Assembly (NCBI GenBank): GCA_963969345.1
Contig: OZ017767.1
Coordinates: forward strand, 10,670,471 to 10,734,470
Direction: 5' to 3'
DNA length: 64,000 nucleotides
DNA from: Turbatrix aceti
Lineage: Eukaryota > Nematoda > Chromadorea > Rhabditida > Panagrolaimidae
The notes under the pieces were generated by a model that had not been told where the DNA came from, ran no database searches, and saw only the letters and a list, made by a program, of their open reading frames with translations. This document shows, piece after piece, positions 21,190-32,667 of the stretch. Every line of letters starts with the position of its first letter. Position 1 is the first letter of the stretch. Position numbers and translations under genes: made by a program.

Positions 21190-21345
21190 ATGTATATATC
21201 TGATATATCCAATATATCCAATATCCTAAACGAACTCCGGGCTAACTTATGTTGGATCGTATTGACGACAAAAACAGAAGATGTCGTCGTTGTTGCTTCA
21301 GAAGTTCTAGGCAAAGTGAAACTCCTCCACCTGCTCGATCTGGAA
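21190..21345 (+). pseudogene. Third, degenerate relative of secreted protein B
   Basis: The frame encodes VVVVASEVLGKVKLLHLLDL followed by Glu and a stop. It aligns with AVVAATQFLSKSKPFYLLDI of protein B (shared VxxA, LxKxK, LLD and E). No signal peptide or initiator is present. Either a 3' exon of a longer gene or a decayed duplicate. A copy is at 30,814-30,969. Confidence 0.5.
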
Positions 21346-21649
21346 TAAATAGACATGACAAATTTTGTTTGAAAAAAAGAGCAAAAGCGAATGCCGGTTT
21401 ATGTTCAAAGAAAGAAACAGTAAAAAAATTAAAGTCGTTCAGAAAAAACTTCATCGGACTTTCAAATTTTCATGACAGTTTTCTACGGTAATTGTTTACT
21501 TTTCAGCGGTCTTACAACTGCGAATTTTATTTTAGATTTTTTAGTTTGCGGTGATTTGGCGTATCGAAAAATAAATAATGCCGATTGTTGAGCGATGACA
21601 TTCCCTGTGCACGTGCGTGCGCAATTAACATGAAGTCTCGCTCAGAGAG

Positions 21650-21868
21650 TAGGATGAAATAATAGTAGTTCCCTCATTCCCTTGTCCCAGTTGTTGTTTG
21701 TCGAACTGCCGGGAGCAGTAGATCAGTTTCTGTCCACGATCACTCTCCGGTAAGATATCCCTGCCTTTCCCTACTCTCCCTAACGATTGTCTCCCTTATA
21801 GGCACGACCTTACCTTACGCCAAACCCTAGACCTCAACCCGACGGAACCCCACCCTTGTTGAGGTAGA
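21650..21868 (+). other. Exon pair-like segment, function unknown
   Basis: An open frame (LFVELPGAVDQFLSTITLR) meets a GTAAGATATCC donor at about 21,751. An acceptor CTTATAG at about 21,801 resumes the frame (HDLTLRQTLDLNPTEPHPC, stop). The 50-nt intron is required to keep the frame open. It could be a spliced gene fragment or retroelement leader. A copy is at +9,624. Confidence 0.3.
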
Positions 21869-21969
21869 TTATTGTGTATCTTGTATTGTTATGACGTATC
21901 GCTTATAGGTCTTGCTTGTGGCCGATAAACTAAGTCTGAAGTACGACTAATACGGTTACACCGATAAAA

Positions 21970-22185
21970 TCGAAAGTGGGCCTATCCTTTCTGAACGGTC
22001 GAAAAACACAATAAATTTTTTTCTAACCGCATTTTGCCGAGGATTGATTCCAAAGGTAGGCAATCTAGGGTAACTTTGCACGCTGAATCCAATGAGCCTA
22101 CTCCCATGGTCGTAGCTGTCACCGTTTTACAGAAAACCTCAATTTTAAGGGTGGGCCTATCCTTTCTGAACGCACTGTATCGTCT
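21970..22185. mobile_element. Tc1/mariner-like terminal fragments
   Basis: GTGGGCCTATCCTTTCTGAA occurs at about 21,976 and 22,154, the latter continuing to CGCACTGTA at 22,185. A related end (CTTTACA) is at about 22,920-23,043 and another at 19,703-19,762 (CGCACTGTA). A CAGTGCG start next to TA is mariner-like. All copies are truncated. Confidence 0.5.
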
Positions 22186-22249
22186 TTTTAAAAATCTCCC
22201 GGGAGAATTTTTTTCCCCGGGAGAATCTCCGGAGATTCTCCGGAGAAAT

Positions 22250-22759
22250 TCTCAATTTTTTGTTTAACGGAAAAAAACATAAAAAAAATTTTGAACGTGC
22301 ATAGAATTGAACAGGGGTCTCAAAATGGTAAAAAAGTGTGCAGAACGATAACAATAGACGGACGACTAGACTATTGCGACTTGTTCGTAGACCATTCTCG
22401 CTGAGCAATAAACTTTTTTTTACTGCAGTAGCGACTGACATTGGGCAGCCAGACCTTCCAATTACTTTTTGCTGCCAAAACGCCAATTTAGTCCGCGTGG
22501 TAGTAATTTTCTGTGTCGCTCGAAAATCAACTGCGCAAAGTGCTTCTTTTATTAAAGCCTACCACCCTGCATCAGCCGCTGACTGCAGTGCTGCTGCGGA
22601 TTAACTTCCCAAAACGTCCCCCCTCCCTTTCACACCGTGCGTGCATAGGTTCTCTTTCTCTGCGTCTCAATGAAAAATGGAATATTAATGATGTCGCTTG
22701 TTCAATCAAGCTTTTTGCGTAAGCAGGTAGACAAAAGCTGCCTACGAGCATCCATCTTC
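22250..22759 (+). promoter_or_regulatory. SL1 RNA gene 5' flank, conserved with relic unit
   Basis: Segments A (22,270-22,375) and B (22,440-22,750) match the relic SL unit at 19,100-19,700. The last 70 bp before the leader presumably contain the proximal sequence element for snRNA-type transcription, but I cannot locate it reliably. There is no 5S rRNA gene in the flank, unlike the SL1-5S linkage of Caenorhabditis. Confidence 0.5.
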
Positions 22760-22862
22760 GGTTTAATTACCCAAGTTTGAGGTAAACATTGATTTCCGCC
22801 CTTGCGAAAGCTTTTGGCTGAATACCACTAAATTTTGGAAACCATTTGTATAAGCAAATGCA
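22760..22862 (+). ncRNA. SL1: Spliced leader SL1 RNA gene
   Basis: The 22-nt leader begins GGTTTAATTACCCAAG and ends TTTGAG, followed directly by the splice donor GTAAACATTG, as in the SL1 RNA widely shared by rhabditid nematodes. Downstream are a GCCCTTGCGAAAGC stem region, an Sm-binding-type AAATTTTGGAA (about 22,839) and a terminal hairpin CATTTG-loop-CAAATG. Total length of about 103 nt is normal for SL RNAs. The RNA donates its leader in trans to pre-mRNAs. It lies at the end of the 9.6-kb unit, 455 bp from the unit-end R1 core, and is duplicated at 32,384. Confidence 0.95.
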
Positions 22863-23043
22863 GAAAAATGAAATTTATTTTTTCATGATAATATTTCGCC
22901 GCGAATTAATTCTGTGACAACCCTAACTAGAGTAACTTATCACGCTGAAACGATTGGTCCAACTCCCGTTCTCGTAGCTTTTACCGTTTAGCCACAGAGG
23001 CACTTTTTAGGGGTGGCGCTATCTTTTTTTTAACCACTTTACA

Positions 23044-23290
23044 AGCAGGGATCGTATAACGTTTGAATGTTGACCTCAGTACGGTAAACGAACTGTGTGT
23101 TCAACTTTTTGGCGGGAAAATATTTTATCGGCACAGTAACGCATTGGCATAGCAGCATTCAGCAACCGCGTCGCGAATCGACTCATCGGTTCGCACATCC
23201 CTGAAGAGTGGTAACAGTCTGTCGTGGTCGTGCCGTCGTAATTGCTCGACGCGGATGCTATGCCATTTGCTTGTATACTTTTCTGATGAG
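23044..23290 (+). repeat. R1 core at the tandem-unit junction
   Basis: The R1 segment from GCAGGGATCG to TTCTGATGAG ends exactly where the next unit's ABCA sequence begins (TATGACAAGTACGTAGGG). The ABCA partner reads ATGATGAGTACG, so ATGAG/TA microhomology spans the breakpoint. The same join is at 32,914. Confidence 0.85.
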
Positions 23291-26200
23291 TATGACAAGT
23301 ACGTAGGGAATCAACGTGAAAAGGTAATGCCGACGAGAGTAGTGAAATCGACGTACAAACAAGGCCATAATTTGAAAAGGGAAGTTAGAAAGCTCTGAGC
23401 GTTCTAAAAAAAGCGTGTTCTGCGCAATAGGCTGGCTGTTTGCAAACTTACCCTCACAGATATTAGCCATGACGTCGGCAACAGCGTTGTGCGTATCCTT
23501 GCCCGACTCGGGATCGGTCGTCTCGCTGACTTTGAGAAAAACCTCTTCGAGGCTGTTAACGTTAATTCCAAACGTGTCAACCATGAATTCTTTTTTCTTT
23601 TCTTCCAAAATGGAAAAGATCTTTGGAAGCGACCGCTGTGCACTCTGAGGAAAGCGAATCGAAAACTGCATGCCGACAGAGCCATAGATCGTTGCCTGCT
23701 CACACTCATTTTTGATCAGAGCCACCATTTGGAGCGCCAGATCGTTGGCCTGACTACCGGTTAACTTGACCTCGGCAAACACGACTGTGAGCAGAAATCC
23801 GGTGGAGTACTTGCTTTTGAGAAAATCGATGGAACCGCTGCACGTGACCTCGCCTTTGGAGAGGATGATGACACGATCGGCAACACTTTCTGCTTCGTCC
23901 ATATAGTGAGTTGTGAGGAGCACAGTACGGCCTTGCTGAATGCCCTCAATGATGCCGATCATGCTGTGTCGTGCCACGGGGTCCATGCCGGCGGTGGGTT
24001 CGTCCAGGAGCACTATCTTTGAGTCTCCAATGATGGCCATGCCAACGCTGAGCTTGCGTTTCTGTCCGCCAGAAAGCCGAGATGCGTAAACTGATTCAGA
24101 TCCCGTGAGGCCGACAGCCTTGATGACATCCTCGACTTGATCGCCTGTCACTTTGTATCCGGTCTTGAGAGTACCGTAGAAATGAAGATGTTCGCGGACA
24201 GTGAGGCGTGAAAAAATGGGATCCCACTGCGGACAGTAGCCGACAGTTTCGTTTGCGTCAACCAAAATCTGTCCAGACGTAGGTCTGTAGAGGCCGGTCA
24301 GACAGCCGAAGAGTGTACTTTTGCCAGCACCATTGTGTCCGAGAAGTCCTGTAACCTGGTTTTTGAGGGCTACAAAGGACGCATGATTGACAGCAATTTC
24401 AGTGTTGCTCCAACGCTTGCAAACGTTGTTGACCACGATGCCGGGCTTTGCAGATTCCGGGACGGGCTCATGATGACCGCCTTTGGTTTTGGTTGCCGAA
24501 TCCAGATCAGGATGTGTGAAAACACGTTTGTTGACACCCTGTAATTTACTTAGATTGTGGCAACAAAACAAAATTGTATTTAACTTACGATGAAAAACAA
24601 TGGATGAAGCTTCTGTGTGTTATCCACGGGAAATACGTAATCCAGGTAGAAAGTGAGCAGGACGATGACTACATTATGCCATAGCAGAGCAATAAATGCC
24701 GGCCCAAGAGGTGCATAGAAACTTGTATTCGAAAAAATGTACATGGGTTGATCTGAAAGAATAATTTATAATACAAAAACCGTTACTGCAACAAAAAATG
24801 ATACCGTATTTATCAATGAGCTGTAGATTGAAACCGATGATATAAAGAGCGAACGAGGGATGAACAAATGCGAAAGCGCATGCCAGTACACCGCGGTATA
24901 TGTTGAAAGGGGGAAACAGCAGTAGTGCAAACTGAGCAGCAGTGCTGATGATGTTAAGGAATAGAGCATAACTCATCCGGTTTACGACAGTCGTTACAAG
25001 GATGCCGAAATATACTATGTAGTGGCCGTACAAAAAGCAGGAGAAGAAGAGCGCAAGTCCTGTATCCTGAAATAAAAAACAGCTGAATCCTTGGGTAAGG
25101 TAAGACTTCTGTGTTTTTGTTGATTGTAGGAACGTGCCAGGGGTCATAAAATGCGGTATCACAAAATATTATCATTTTGAGTGATAACGCGTTGCTTTAT
25201 CAAATTCTTTTTTTTTTAAATCATATTTGATGGATGCGCTGCCTTTATAGAAAGCGCGAAACTAAATGGGAAAATGCCTAGGCGATCAGGCGCGGCACCC
25301 ATCATCGCACCGATCACCAGAAAGGGCAGTTTTCGATAAAGCGACCTTTTTGGGTATTGCGCAGATCCCCCGGAAGGAATTTTTCAAAATTTTTTTTTTC
25401 AAATTCTGTCCAGTAAAAATTACTTTAAAAAATCTGAGACATTTATTACAAAAATTTTAGTGATATGGGGATGCAAATAAAAAAAACAACGTATTATCAC
25501 TACAAATGATAATATTTTGTGATACCGAATTTTGTGACCCCTGGCAACGTCACAGTCAACTTCAGAGCGCACGAATACCCGGAATCCGAATTTTTTTTTT
25601 AATTTACAAACTTGATATATGCCACTAAACCTTCAATTTGCCCCACAAAAATTACTTAGTGATCCTATGGGATAACGCGTGTATGGGAAAAAGCCCGTAT
25701 GGGGAAAGCCCGATATGGTGAACGTTCCTTATACTGTTTTTGTTATATGCATATATGCATTTACAAACAAACAAACTTTTTATTTGAGATGTTAAAAAAT
25801 TGTTCTTCCAAATATTAAAAAAAAGCTGTAAATAACTAACCTGTAGATGAACTACAAAATAGCTCAATACAAGACCGACGATCCAAATCTTGAGAGTGCT
25901 GATAACAAAGTGGCAGCCATAGAAACAATACCGTCGAAGACCCATGATGATCATGTAAGCGTGAATGCTGCTTTCTTTTTCCTTCATCACAAATGAGATG
26001 GAAAATACAGAAATTATGAAGTAGATCACAAAAAAGTGTATTACGACGTGAAAGGCGCCTACAGGAAGTACAACCTCTTTCAAAACCACAATATAACAAT
26101 CCATAGAATACGGCATATCGGGGCGAGACAAATATTCTAGAGAAGCAGTGTAGGCTTTACTGTACGCAGAAATCGATTTATAAGTTGCATGATCACGTAC

Positions 26201-26905
26201 AAAATAATTTTCTCCATATTTAACATCAGCAGAATCTGGTAGCACCGCGTGGTAGATGAACGAATTCTGAGTTTTACTCACCCGAGAGTAAATATCGTTA
26301 TCAGTTTCAGTGGATTGAAGCGTAAACTTACTATCAACATAGGCTAAAATTTTGTTCTGACTTGGTTTTAATTTTGCTCTTTCTTCTGCTTTTTTTTGTA
26401 GGGCGATCATGGTATAGTGAAGCGTGTAGACCACAATCGCAATCATTAAGCATTCTATTATTAGCATTAGGGGATATCGAATAACCGTTTTGACGTCTTT
26501 TTTGGCAAATAACTTGATCAAGCCAAACCTGGAAATCTGCGCTTGCTGAGCATGTACGACGTTGACGACTGGAGCCGTCGCACCTGCCACCGGGGCACCT
26601 GGGTTTGCATCTACATTCGCAAATGCACTTGGAGTAGCGGGCGTCGGTGCAGCAGGAGTTTTCTCAAGCGGTGGCGTTGTCTGAGTATTCTCACTTTTGA
26701 CTGATTGCGTCGGTTCATTCAACGTTATGCTCGGATTTGACTGAGTTTTATGAGTTTTCAGAGATTCTGCGGAACTCTGAGTTTTCTGAGATTCTGCGGA
26801 ACTCTGAGTTTTCTGAGGTTCTGCGGCACCCTGAGTTTTCAGAGATTCTGCGGAACTCGCCGATCCGGACGTCGAAGATTTTTCGTTGGCTCCTGCAGCA
26901 TTCAT
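23258..26905 (-). CDS. Truncated ABCA gene, copy 2 (half-transporter frame)
   Basis: Exons in coding order: 26,905-25,841; 25,066-24,805; 24,752-24,589; 24,538-23,452; 23,403-23,258. All splice sites are preserved. The product would be about 907 aa: N-terminal tail, TMD1, an intact NBD1 with every ATPase motif, and one helix of TMD2. It then reads into R1 sequence for the final residues IRKVYKQMA and stops. TMD2 and NBD2 are absent. It differs from copy 1 by SGK for SDK and NTLF for NPLF near the end of the NBD1 region. Whether it is expressed, dominant-negative or a pseudogene is not decided by sequence. Confidence 0.8.
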
Positions 26906-29863
26906 CAAAACAGAACAATAGATGTTGAAACAGCGTCTCAAGAGAAAGCAAATCGTCGATACTAAATCAAATCGACACAATGTCGACACAATTGGGATGA
27001 TGCAAATTTGAATTACGCAAGGAATGCTAATATTGGTTTCACGATGAATTGTTCTGTACATCTAACGCTACATGGGATGGTACGGACAGATCTGTGTCGT
27101 GGTTTTGTGCGGCATGTTGTTCAGAACTGTCAATGGGAAAGTCAGGGTCAGACAAACCTGTTTTGGCAGACATTGTAAACAGCAAATTAAAAAAAAAATA
27201 TTGAAGGACGAGGATGTGAGCAACAACAACAGCAACAGCAATCGTAAATGTTGATGGCACATGCAGGCGGACTTGACCCGAATTTGAAAAAGCGTCTGTG
27301 GGATTTGGTAAAGCTCGCTTTTCAACCAATCAAAAATTATTTGGGCGTGCGCTGACCACGAAAGCTGCCGTTCTGAGTGCGATCATACCAAAGAGGCTGT
27401 GCTACCACTTTTTGTTTGGGTGTGAAAATTCCCAAAAGCATATCACAGAGTACGCTTTTCGTTTACCTGGGAAAATATCGGTGTCCCCAAAAGTTTTGAA
27501 TATTCCTTTTTCTATTATTTGATCAGACCAAACAAACTGCTCATCGGAATCCAGTGTGCGTCAGTCAATGAATTGGTTGTTACTGTAATCGTGCAACCAT
27601 GGTAACAAAACTAATTCGTATTTTGCACTCATAAATGCTGCGTTCACAGATTTAAGAACAATACACACTATGACACTATTGTCTGAATTTATTAAGAAAA
27701 AAGTGGCAAAAAAATCATGGAAGCAGAATGAAAAATTTGTTCAAAAAAAAAGAATGACTATTGGCTTAAACTTTTGACTGAAATACATAACAATGGGCAC
27801 AAGTCTGTTCGCGGCGCAAAAGCCAAAATGCCATAATAACCAAAAAAAAGTATCCTGCAGCAAGGGTGTCAACAGGTCGAATTTTTGTCGGCCCGGCCCG
27901 GCCCGCTTGAGGTCAGGCTTGGCCCTGGTTGCGCCGACCCTGCCCCGACATTGAACAAAATTTGGCGTCAAACGCGATCATTTTTTCTAGTGAGTTGTTA
28001 CTCTCGGAGGCGATAATTAAAAATGTGTTTTTTGGCAAAATCGATTTGTCAATTTTTGAGGCTTTTTATTTTTGTACACAGATCGAACAGCCGCGGCTGT
28101 CTGGACTCGAAGCTGCAGTCAAGACGGCTAATTTTTGCGATCATTTGCGCGCAGTCGGCAATTGCCGAAAATGTCATGCTCTTATTTTAGAATTATGTTA
28201 GCGCAGAGTGCCGCATCCTTTGAGAATGCGAGCGCTTCACCGTGCCCTTCCGGGCGTTATTCACACCTGCCGCAGTCACTTTGAACCCTATCGCTGGGAA
28301 CCTGGTCTCCGCAGCGTCTGCGCGAAGCACGGCTATAATAATTGAATACGGCTCTGACCTAATTGTTGCTGTATTGTCCCCTCCCCGAGGTATACGAGCA
28401 ACGAATAAACCACATCCTTTAACTTTGTCACCTGCGTGGAACACGGCGGTTGTACCCCGGGTAATCCCATACAGAGTGAGACTGTCTGACAGTCGTTTAA
28501 TTCAAAAATATGCAGAGATCCGGAGTCGCAGAACTTTCCAGTTGTAAAAAAACCGCTAGAAAATGACAATTTGTTTTCTAAATGACGTCATTTAGGGGGG
28601 AGGGGGTCCGGGGTGTCCCACGTTGCCATGACGACCGATGACAGAGGGGGGAAGGGGTAAAAAATACCCGATTTTGCGATGACGTAATTTCTGGACAAGC
28701 CTCAAGTTGCAATAGTGTAGTGCGTCTATTATTCACGTTCTGCACACTTTTTTACCATTTTGAGATCCAGGTTCAATTCTATACACGTTCAAACATTTTT
28801 TAAAGTTTTCTCCGTTAAACAAAAAAAATTAGCAATACCAAAAATAATTGTTGTTTGTTCCGAACCTGATCACACACACCAGTCCTTATGCAAGAGCATT
28901 TCAAAAATTAGTGGATCCATCCACAAGCTTTCGCAGGGATGGAAGAACTATGCGCGGAGACAGCTTTTGTTTCTCTGCTTACGCAAATAACCATGAAAAA
29001 GGATTCGCCAACACTGCTCTTGTCCATCTGCTAACGCAAAAAGCTTGTAGTGCCAAGCGCCATCATTCACATTGTATTATTCGAAGAGACGCAAAGAAAA
29101 AGAACCTATGCACACACGGTGTAAAAGAGTCGGGGGACGTTTTGGGAAGTTAATCCGCAGCAGCACTGCAGTCAGCGGCTAGTGCAGGGTGGTAGCATTA
29201 ACAGAATAAAGCTCTTTGCGCAGTTGATTTTCGAGCGAACACAGAAAATTACTACCACGCGGACTAAAATGGCGTTTTGGCAGCAAAAAGTAAGGGGAAG
29301 GTCTGGCTGCCCAATGTCAGTCGCTACCGTTTTACTTAAAACATCAATTTTAAGAGTGGGCCTATCCTTACTGAACGCACTGTAGTCACCTCAATTTCGA
29401 AGGTTTCAACGTTTTATTTTTTATTCTCGATCAAAGAAAGCGGCAACCGCGGGGTTAAGTAGCAATAAAATAGTGTGGTATCACTACTCTTCAGCGGTTG
29501 AAACCCCTCTTCCGATCTTGATGTTGATTTTTTTAGCCGAGTTTTAACACGATCTAAAAAAAACAAGCTATGATTTCATAAAACGATCCAAAAATAAGTT
29601 TGGAATCAACGAATGTTTTAACTGAAAGAGCGATGCCAGAACATTATTTTACAATATTACCATTATTTTATAATATTGGCCCAGTGGTTGCACCGCTCCA
29701 TGATTCTAAACACTGAAAAAAAAAGCAGTTTCAGTTCTTTTGAGCGTGCGTTGCATTTTTCTTTTATTTTCGATATCAAAAAATCAGTCATGTCATTTTT
29801 ATTGCATCAAGGTTACAAAAAAAATTCACGGAAGCACTCCAAAGAAGTTAGCGTAGTCGGAAT

Positions 29864-30214
29864 TTAATTCTTGGTGGCATTAGTGTTTAGGACGAGGCCC
29901 ACGAATTTCAACAGATACGTGTACTTTATGTCCTCGTTGTGGGCCTTGTCATTTACGATGACTCTTGTGAACAGCTCAAATAAACCGAAGCCGACAACTA
30001 TTTCATCTGCGCGCTTGGCATCTAAACGTCCAGTCTCGATAAGGCCAGTAAGCGCCTGGGTAGCGTCGTTTGGCGTCAACGTCGTGGCGGTGTCGTTTTT
30101 CGTCGACGCCTTGGGGGCGGCGTTTGGCGTCAAGGCGCTTCCTTTTTTCGGCTTTCTTTTGGCCATTGTGGGCATTGCGAGAAGGACGAAAAAGGCGATA
30201 ATGACGAACTTCAT
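29864..30214 (-). CDS. Small secreted protein A, second copy
   Basis: Identical to the 116-aa protein encoded at 20,240-20,590, including its signal peptide and the divergent promoter shared with the protein B copy at 30,445. The identity indicates a very recent duplication or an assembly repeat. Confidence 0.7.
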   Translation of the reverse strand: MKFVIIAFFVLLAMPTMAKRKPKKGSALTPNAAPKASTKNDTATTLTPNDATQALTGLIETGRLDAKRADEIVVGFGLFELFTRVIVNDKAHNEDIKYTYLLKFVGLVLNTNATKN

Positions 30215-30444
30215 AGCTGATTGATTGATTGCTTGTTGAATGATCAATTTGGCACTTTCCGAGGTGTTTATATGCACGATTTGTTGCAGGGCGTGGCTAA
30301 CTTGTATCTATTCCAAATGGATCTTGCCTTCTTCGCTCCGCCCCTTTGATTGAATACCAAATGAGAGCACGACGTAACTTCATGCCCTTAAAAGCGCCCA
30401 GGTTATCAAGAAATTCAATCAAAACTGAAATCGTTCGGAACAAA

Positions 30445-30681
30445 ATGAAGTTTGTCGTCATCGTTGTCCTCGCTTTCGTCCTGGTAGTCTGCTCAGCAAA
30501 ATGTATGTCAGATGATGAAAAAAAGATCGCCGACCAACTTTCCGTATTCCAAAACGACCGTGCTAAAATTGATTTTGATATTCTCGAAAAAGCCGTCGTC
30601 GCTGCCACGCAATTTCTGAGCAAATCGAAACCATTTTACCTTCTGGATATAGAAAGAGACCTTTTATGCAACTGTAATTGA
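30445..30681 (+). CDS. Small secreted protein B, second copy
   Basis: Identical to the 78-aa protein at 20,821-21,057, with the same AATAAA signal about 30 bp past the stop. The related degenerate fragment follows at 30,814-30,969. Confidence 0.72.
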   Translation: MKFVVIVVLAFVLVVCSAKCMSDDEKKIADQLSVFQNDRAKIDFDILEKAVVAATQFLSKSKPFYLLDIERDLLCNCN

Positions 30682-32383
30682 AATGTTTCTATGTTCCTCT
30701 GAATGAAATGCAATAAATATGACATGACGAATTCTGTATTTTTGTCCTTTAAGCGCATCGCTTGTCTTTAGTACAAATTTTACAATCTTAGAAACTTCCC
30801 ACTAACGAGACCAATGTATATATCTGATATATCCAATATATCCAATATCCTAAACGAACTCCGGGCTAACTTATGTTGGATCGTATTGACGACAAAAACA
30901 GAAGATGTCGTCGTTGTTGCTTCAGAAGTTCTAGGCAAAGTGAAACTCCTCCACCTGCTCGATCTGGAATAAATAGACATGACAAATTTTGTTTGAAAAA
31001 AAGAGCAAAAGCGAATGCCGGTTTATGTTCAAAGAAAGAAACAGTAAAAAAATTAAAGTCGTTCAGAAAAAACTTCATCGGACTTTCAAATTTTCATGAC
31101 AGTTTTCTACGGTAATTGTTTACTTTTCAGCGGTCTTACAACTGCGAATTTTATTTTAGATTTTTTAGTTTGCGGTGATTTGGCGTATCGAAAAATAAAT
31201 AATGCCGATTGTTGAGCGATGACATTCCCTGTGCACGTGCGTGCGCAATTAACATGAAGTCTCGCTCAGAGAGTAGGATGAAATAATAGTAGTTCCCTCA
31301 TTCCCTTGTCCCAGTTGTTGTTTGTCGAACTGCCGGGAGCAGTAGATCAGTTTCTGTCCACGATCACTCTCCGGTAAGATATCCCTGCCTTTCCCTACTC
31401 TCCCTAACGATTGTCTCCCTTATAGGCACGACCTTACCTTACGCCAAACCCTAGACCTCAACCCGACGGAACCCCACCCTTGTTGAGGTAGATTATTGTG
31501 TATCTTGTATTGTTATGACGTATCGCTTATAGGTCTTGCTTGTGGCCGATAAACTAAGTCTGAAGTACGACTAATACGGTTACACCGATAAAATCGAAAG
31601 TGGGCCTATCCTTTCTGAACGGTCGAAAAACACAATAAATTTTTTTCTAACCGCATTTTGCCGAGGATTGATTCCAAAGGTAGGCAATCTAGGGTAACTT
31701 TGCACGCTGAATCCAATGAGCCTACTCCCATGGTCGTAGCTGTCACCGTTTTACAGAAAACCTCAATTTTAAGGGTGGGCCTATCCTTTCTGAACGCACT
31801 GTATCGTCTTTTTAAAAATCTCCCGGGAGAATTTTTTTCCCCGGGAGAATCTCCGGAGATTCTCCGGAGAAATTCTCAATTTTTTGTTTAACGGAAAAAA
31901 ACATAAAAAAAATTTTGAACGTGCATAGAATTGAACAGGGGTCTCAAAATGGTAAAAAAGTGTGCAGAACGATAACAATAGACGGACGACTAGACTATTG
32001 CGACTTGTTCGTAGACCATTCTCGCTGAGCAATAAACTTTTTTTTACTGCAGTAGCGACTGACATTGGGCAGCCAGACCTTCCAATTACTTTTTGCTGCC
32101 AAAACGCCAATTTAGTCCGCGTGGTAGTAATTTTCTGTGTCGCTCGAAAATCAACTGCGCAAAGTGCTTCTTTTATTAAAGCCTACCACCCTGCATCAGC
32201 CGCTGACTGCAGTGCTGCTGCGGATTAACTTCCCAAAACGTCCCCCCTCCCTTTCACACCGTGCGTGCATAGGTTCTCTTTCTCTGCGTCTCAATGAAAA
32301 ATGGAATATTAATGATGTCGCTTGTTCAATCAAGCTTTTTGCGTAAGCAGGTAGACAAAAGCTGCCTACGAGCATCCATCTTC

Positions 32384-32486
32384 GGTTTAATTACCCAAGT
32401 TTGAGGTAAACATTGATTTCCGCCCTTGCGAAAGCTTTTGGCTGAATACCACTAAATTTTGGAAACCATTTGTATAAGCAAATGCA
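32384..32486 (+). ncRNA. SL1: Spliced leader SL1 RNA gene, second copy
   Basis: Identical in leader, donor, Sm-type site and terminal hairpin to 22,760-22,862, at exactly +9,624 bp. The third unit is cut by a gap before reaching this position. Confidence 0.93.
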
Positions 32487-32667
32487 GAAAAATGAAATTT
32501 ATTTTTTCATGATAATATTTCGCCGCGAATTAATTCTGTGACAACCCTAACTAGAGTAACTTATCACGCTGAAACGATTGGTCCAACTCCCGTTCTCGTA
32601 GCTTTTACCGTTTAGCCACAGAGGCACTTTTTAGGGGTGGCGCTATCTTTTTTTTAACCACTTTACA

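Larger units (their letters stand above)
13667..23290. repeat. 9,624-bp tandem unit, copy 1
   Basis: The sequence recurs at a constant 9,624-bp offset at 23,291-32,914 and 32,915-38,584. The unit starts inside ABCA exon 5 and ends in an R1 repeat core. It carries the ABCA 5' half, repeat R5, a degenerate SL RNA, two secreted-protein genes, Tc1-like fragments, an intact SL1 RNA gene and R1. About seven substitutions distinguish copy 1 from copy 2, and all I found lie in 13,667-14,930; the remaining 8.3 kb looked identical wherever I compared it. Confidence 0.93.

Noticed and set aside
21845..21880. let-7-like word TTGAGGTAGATTATTGTGTAT.
   Set aside because: No complementary arm lies within pre-miRNA distance; GAGGTAG pairs only as the short stem CCTCAAC/GTTGAGG.
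22180..22260. CCCGGGAGA/CTCCGGAGATTCTCC palindromes as a complete hAT-like MITE.
   Set aside because: No terminal CAGGG-type ends or 8-bp duplication could be found; probably an internal fragment.
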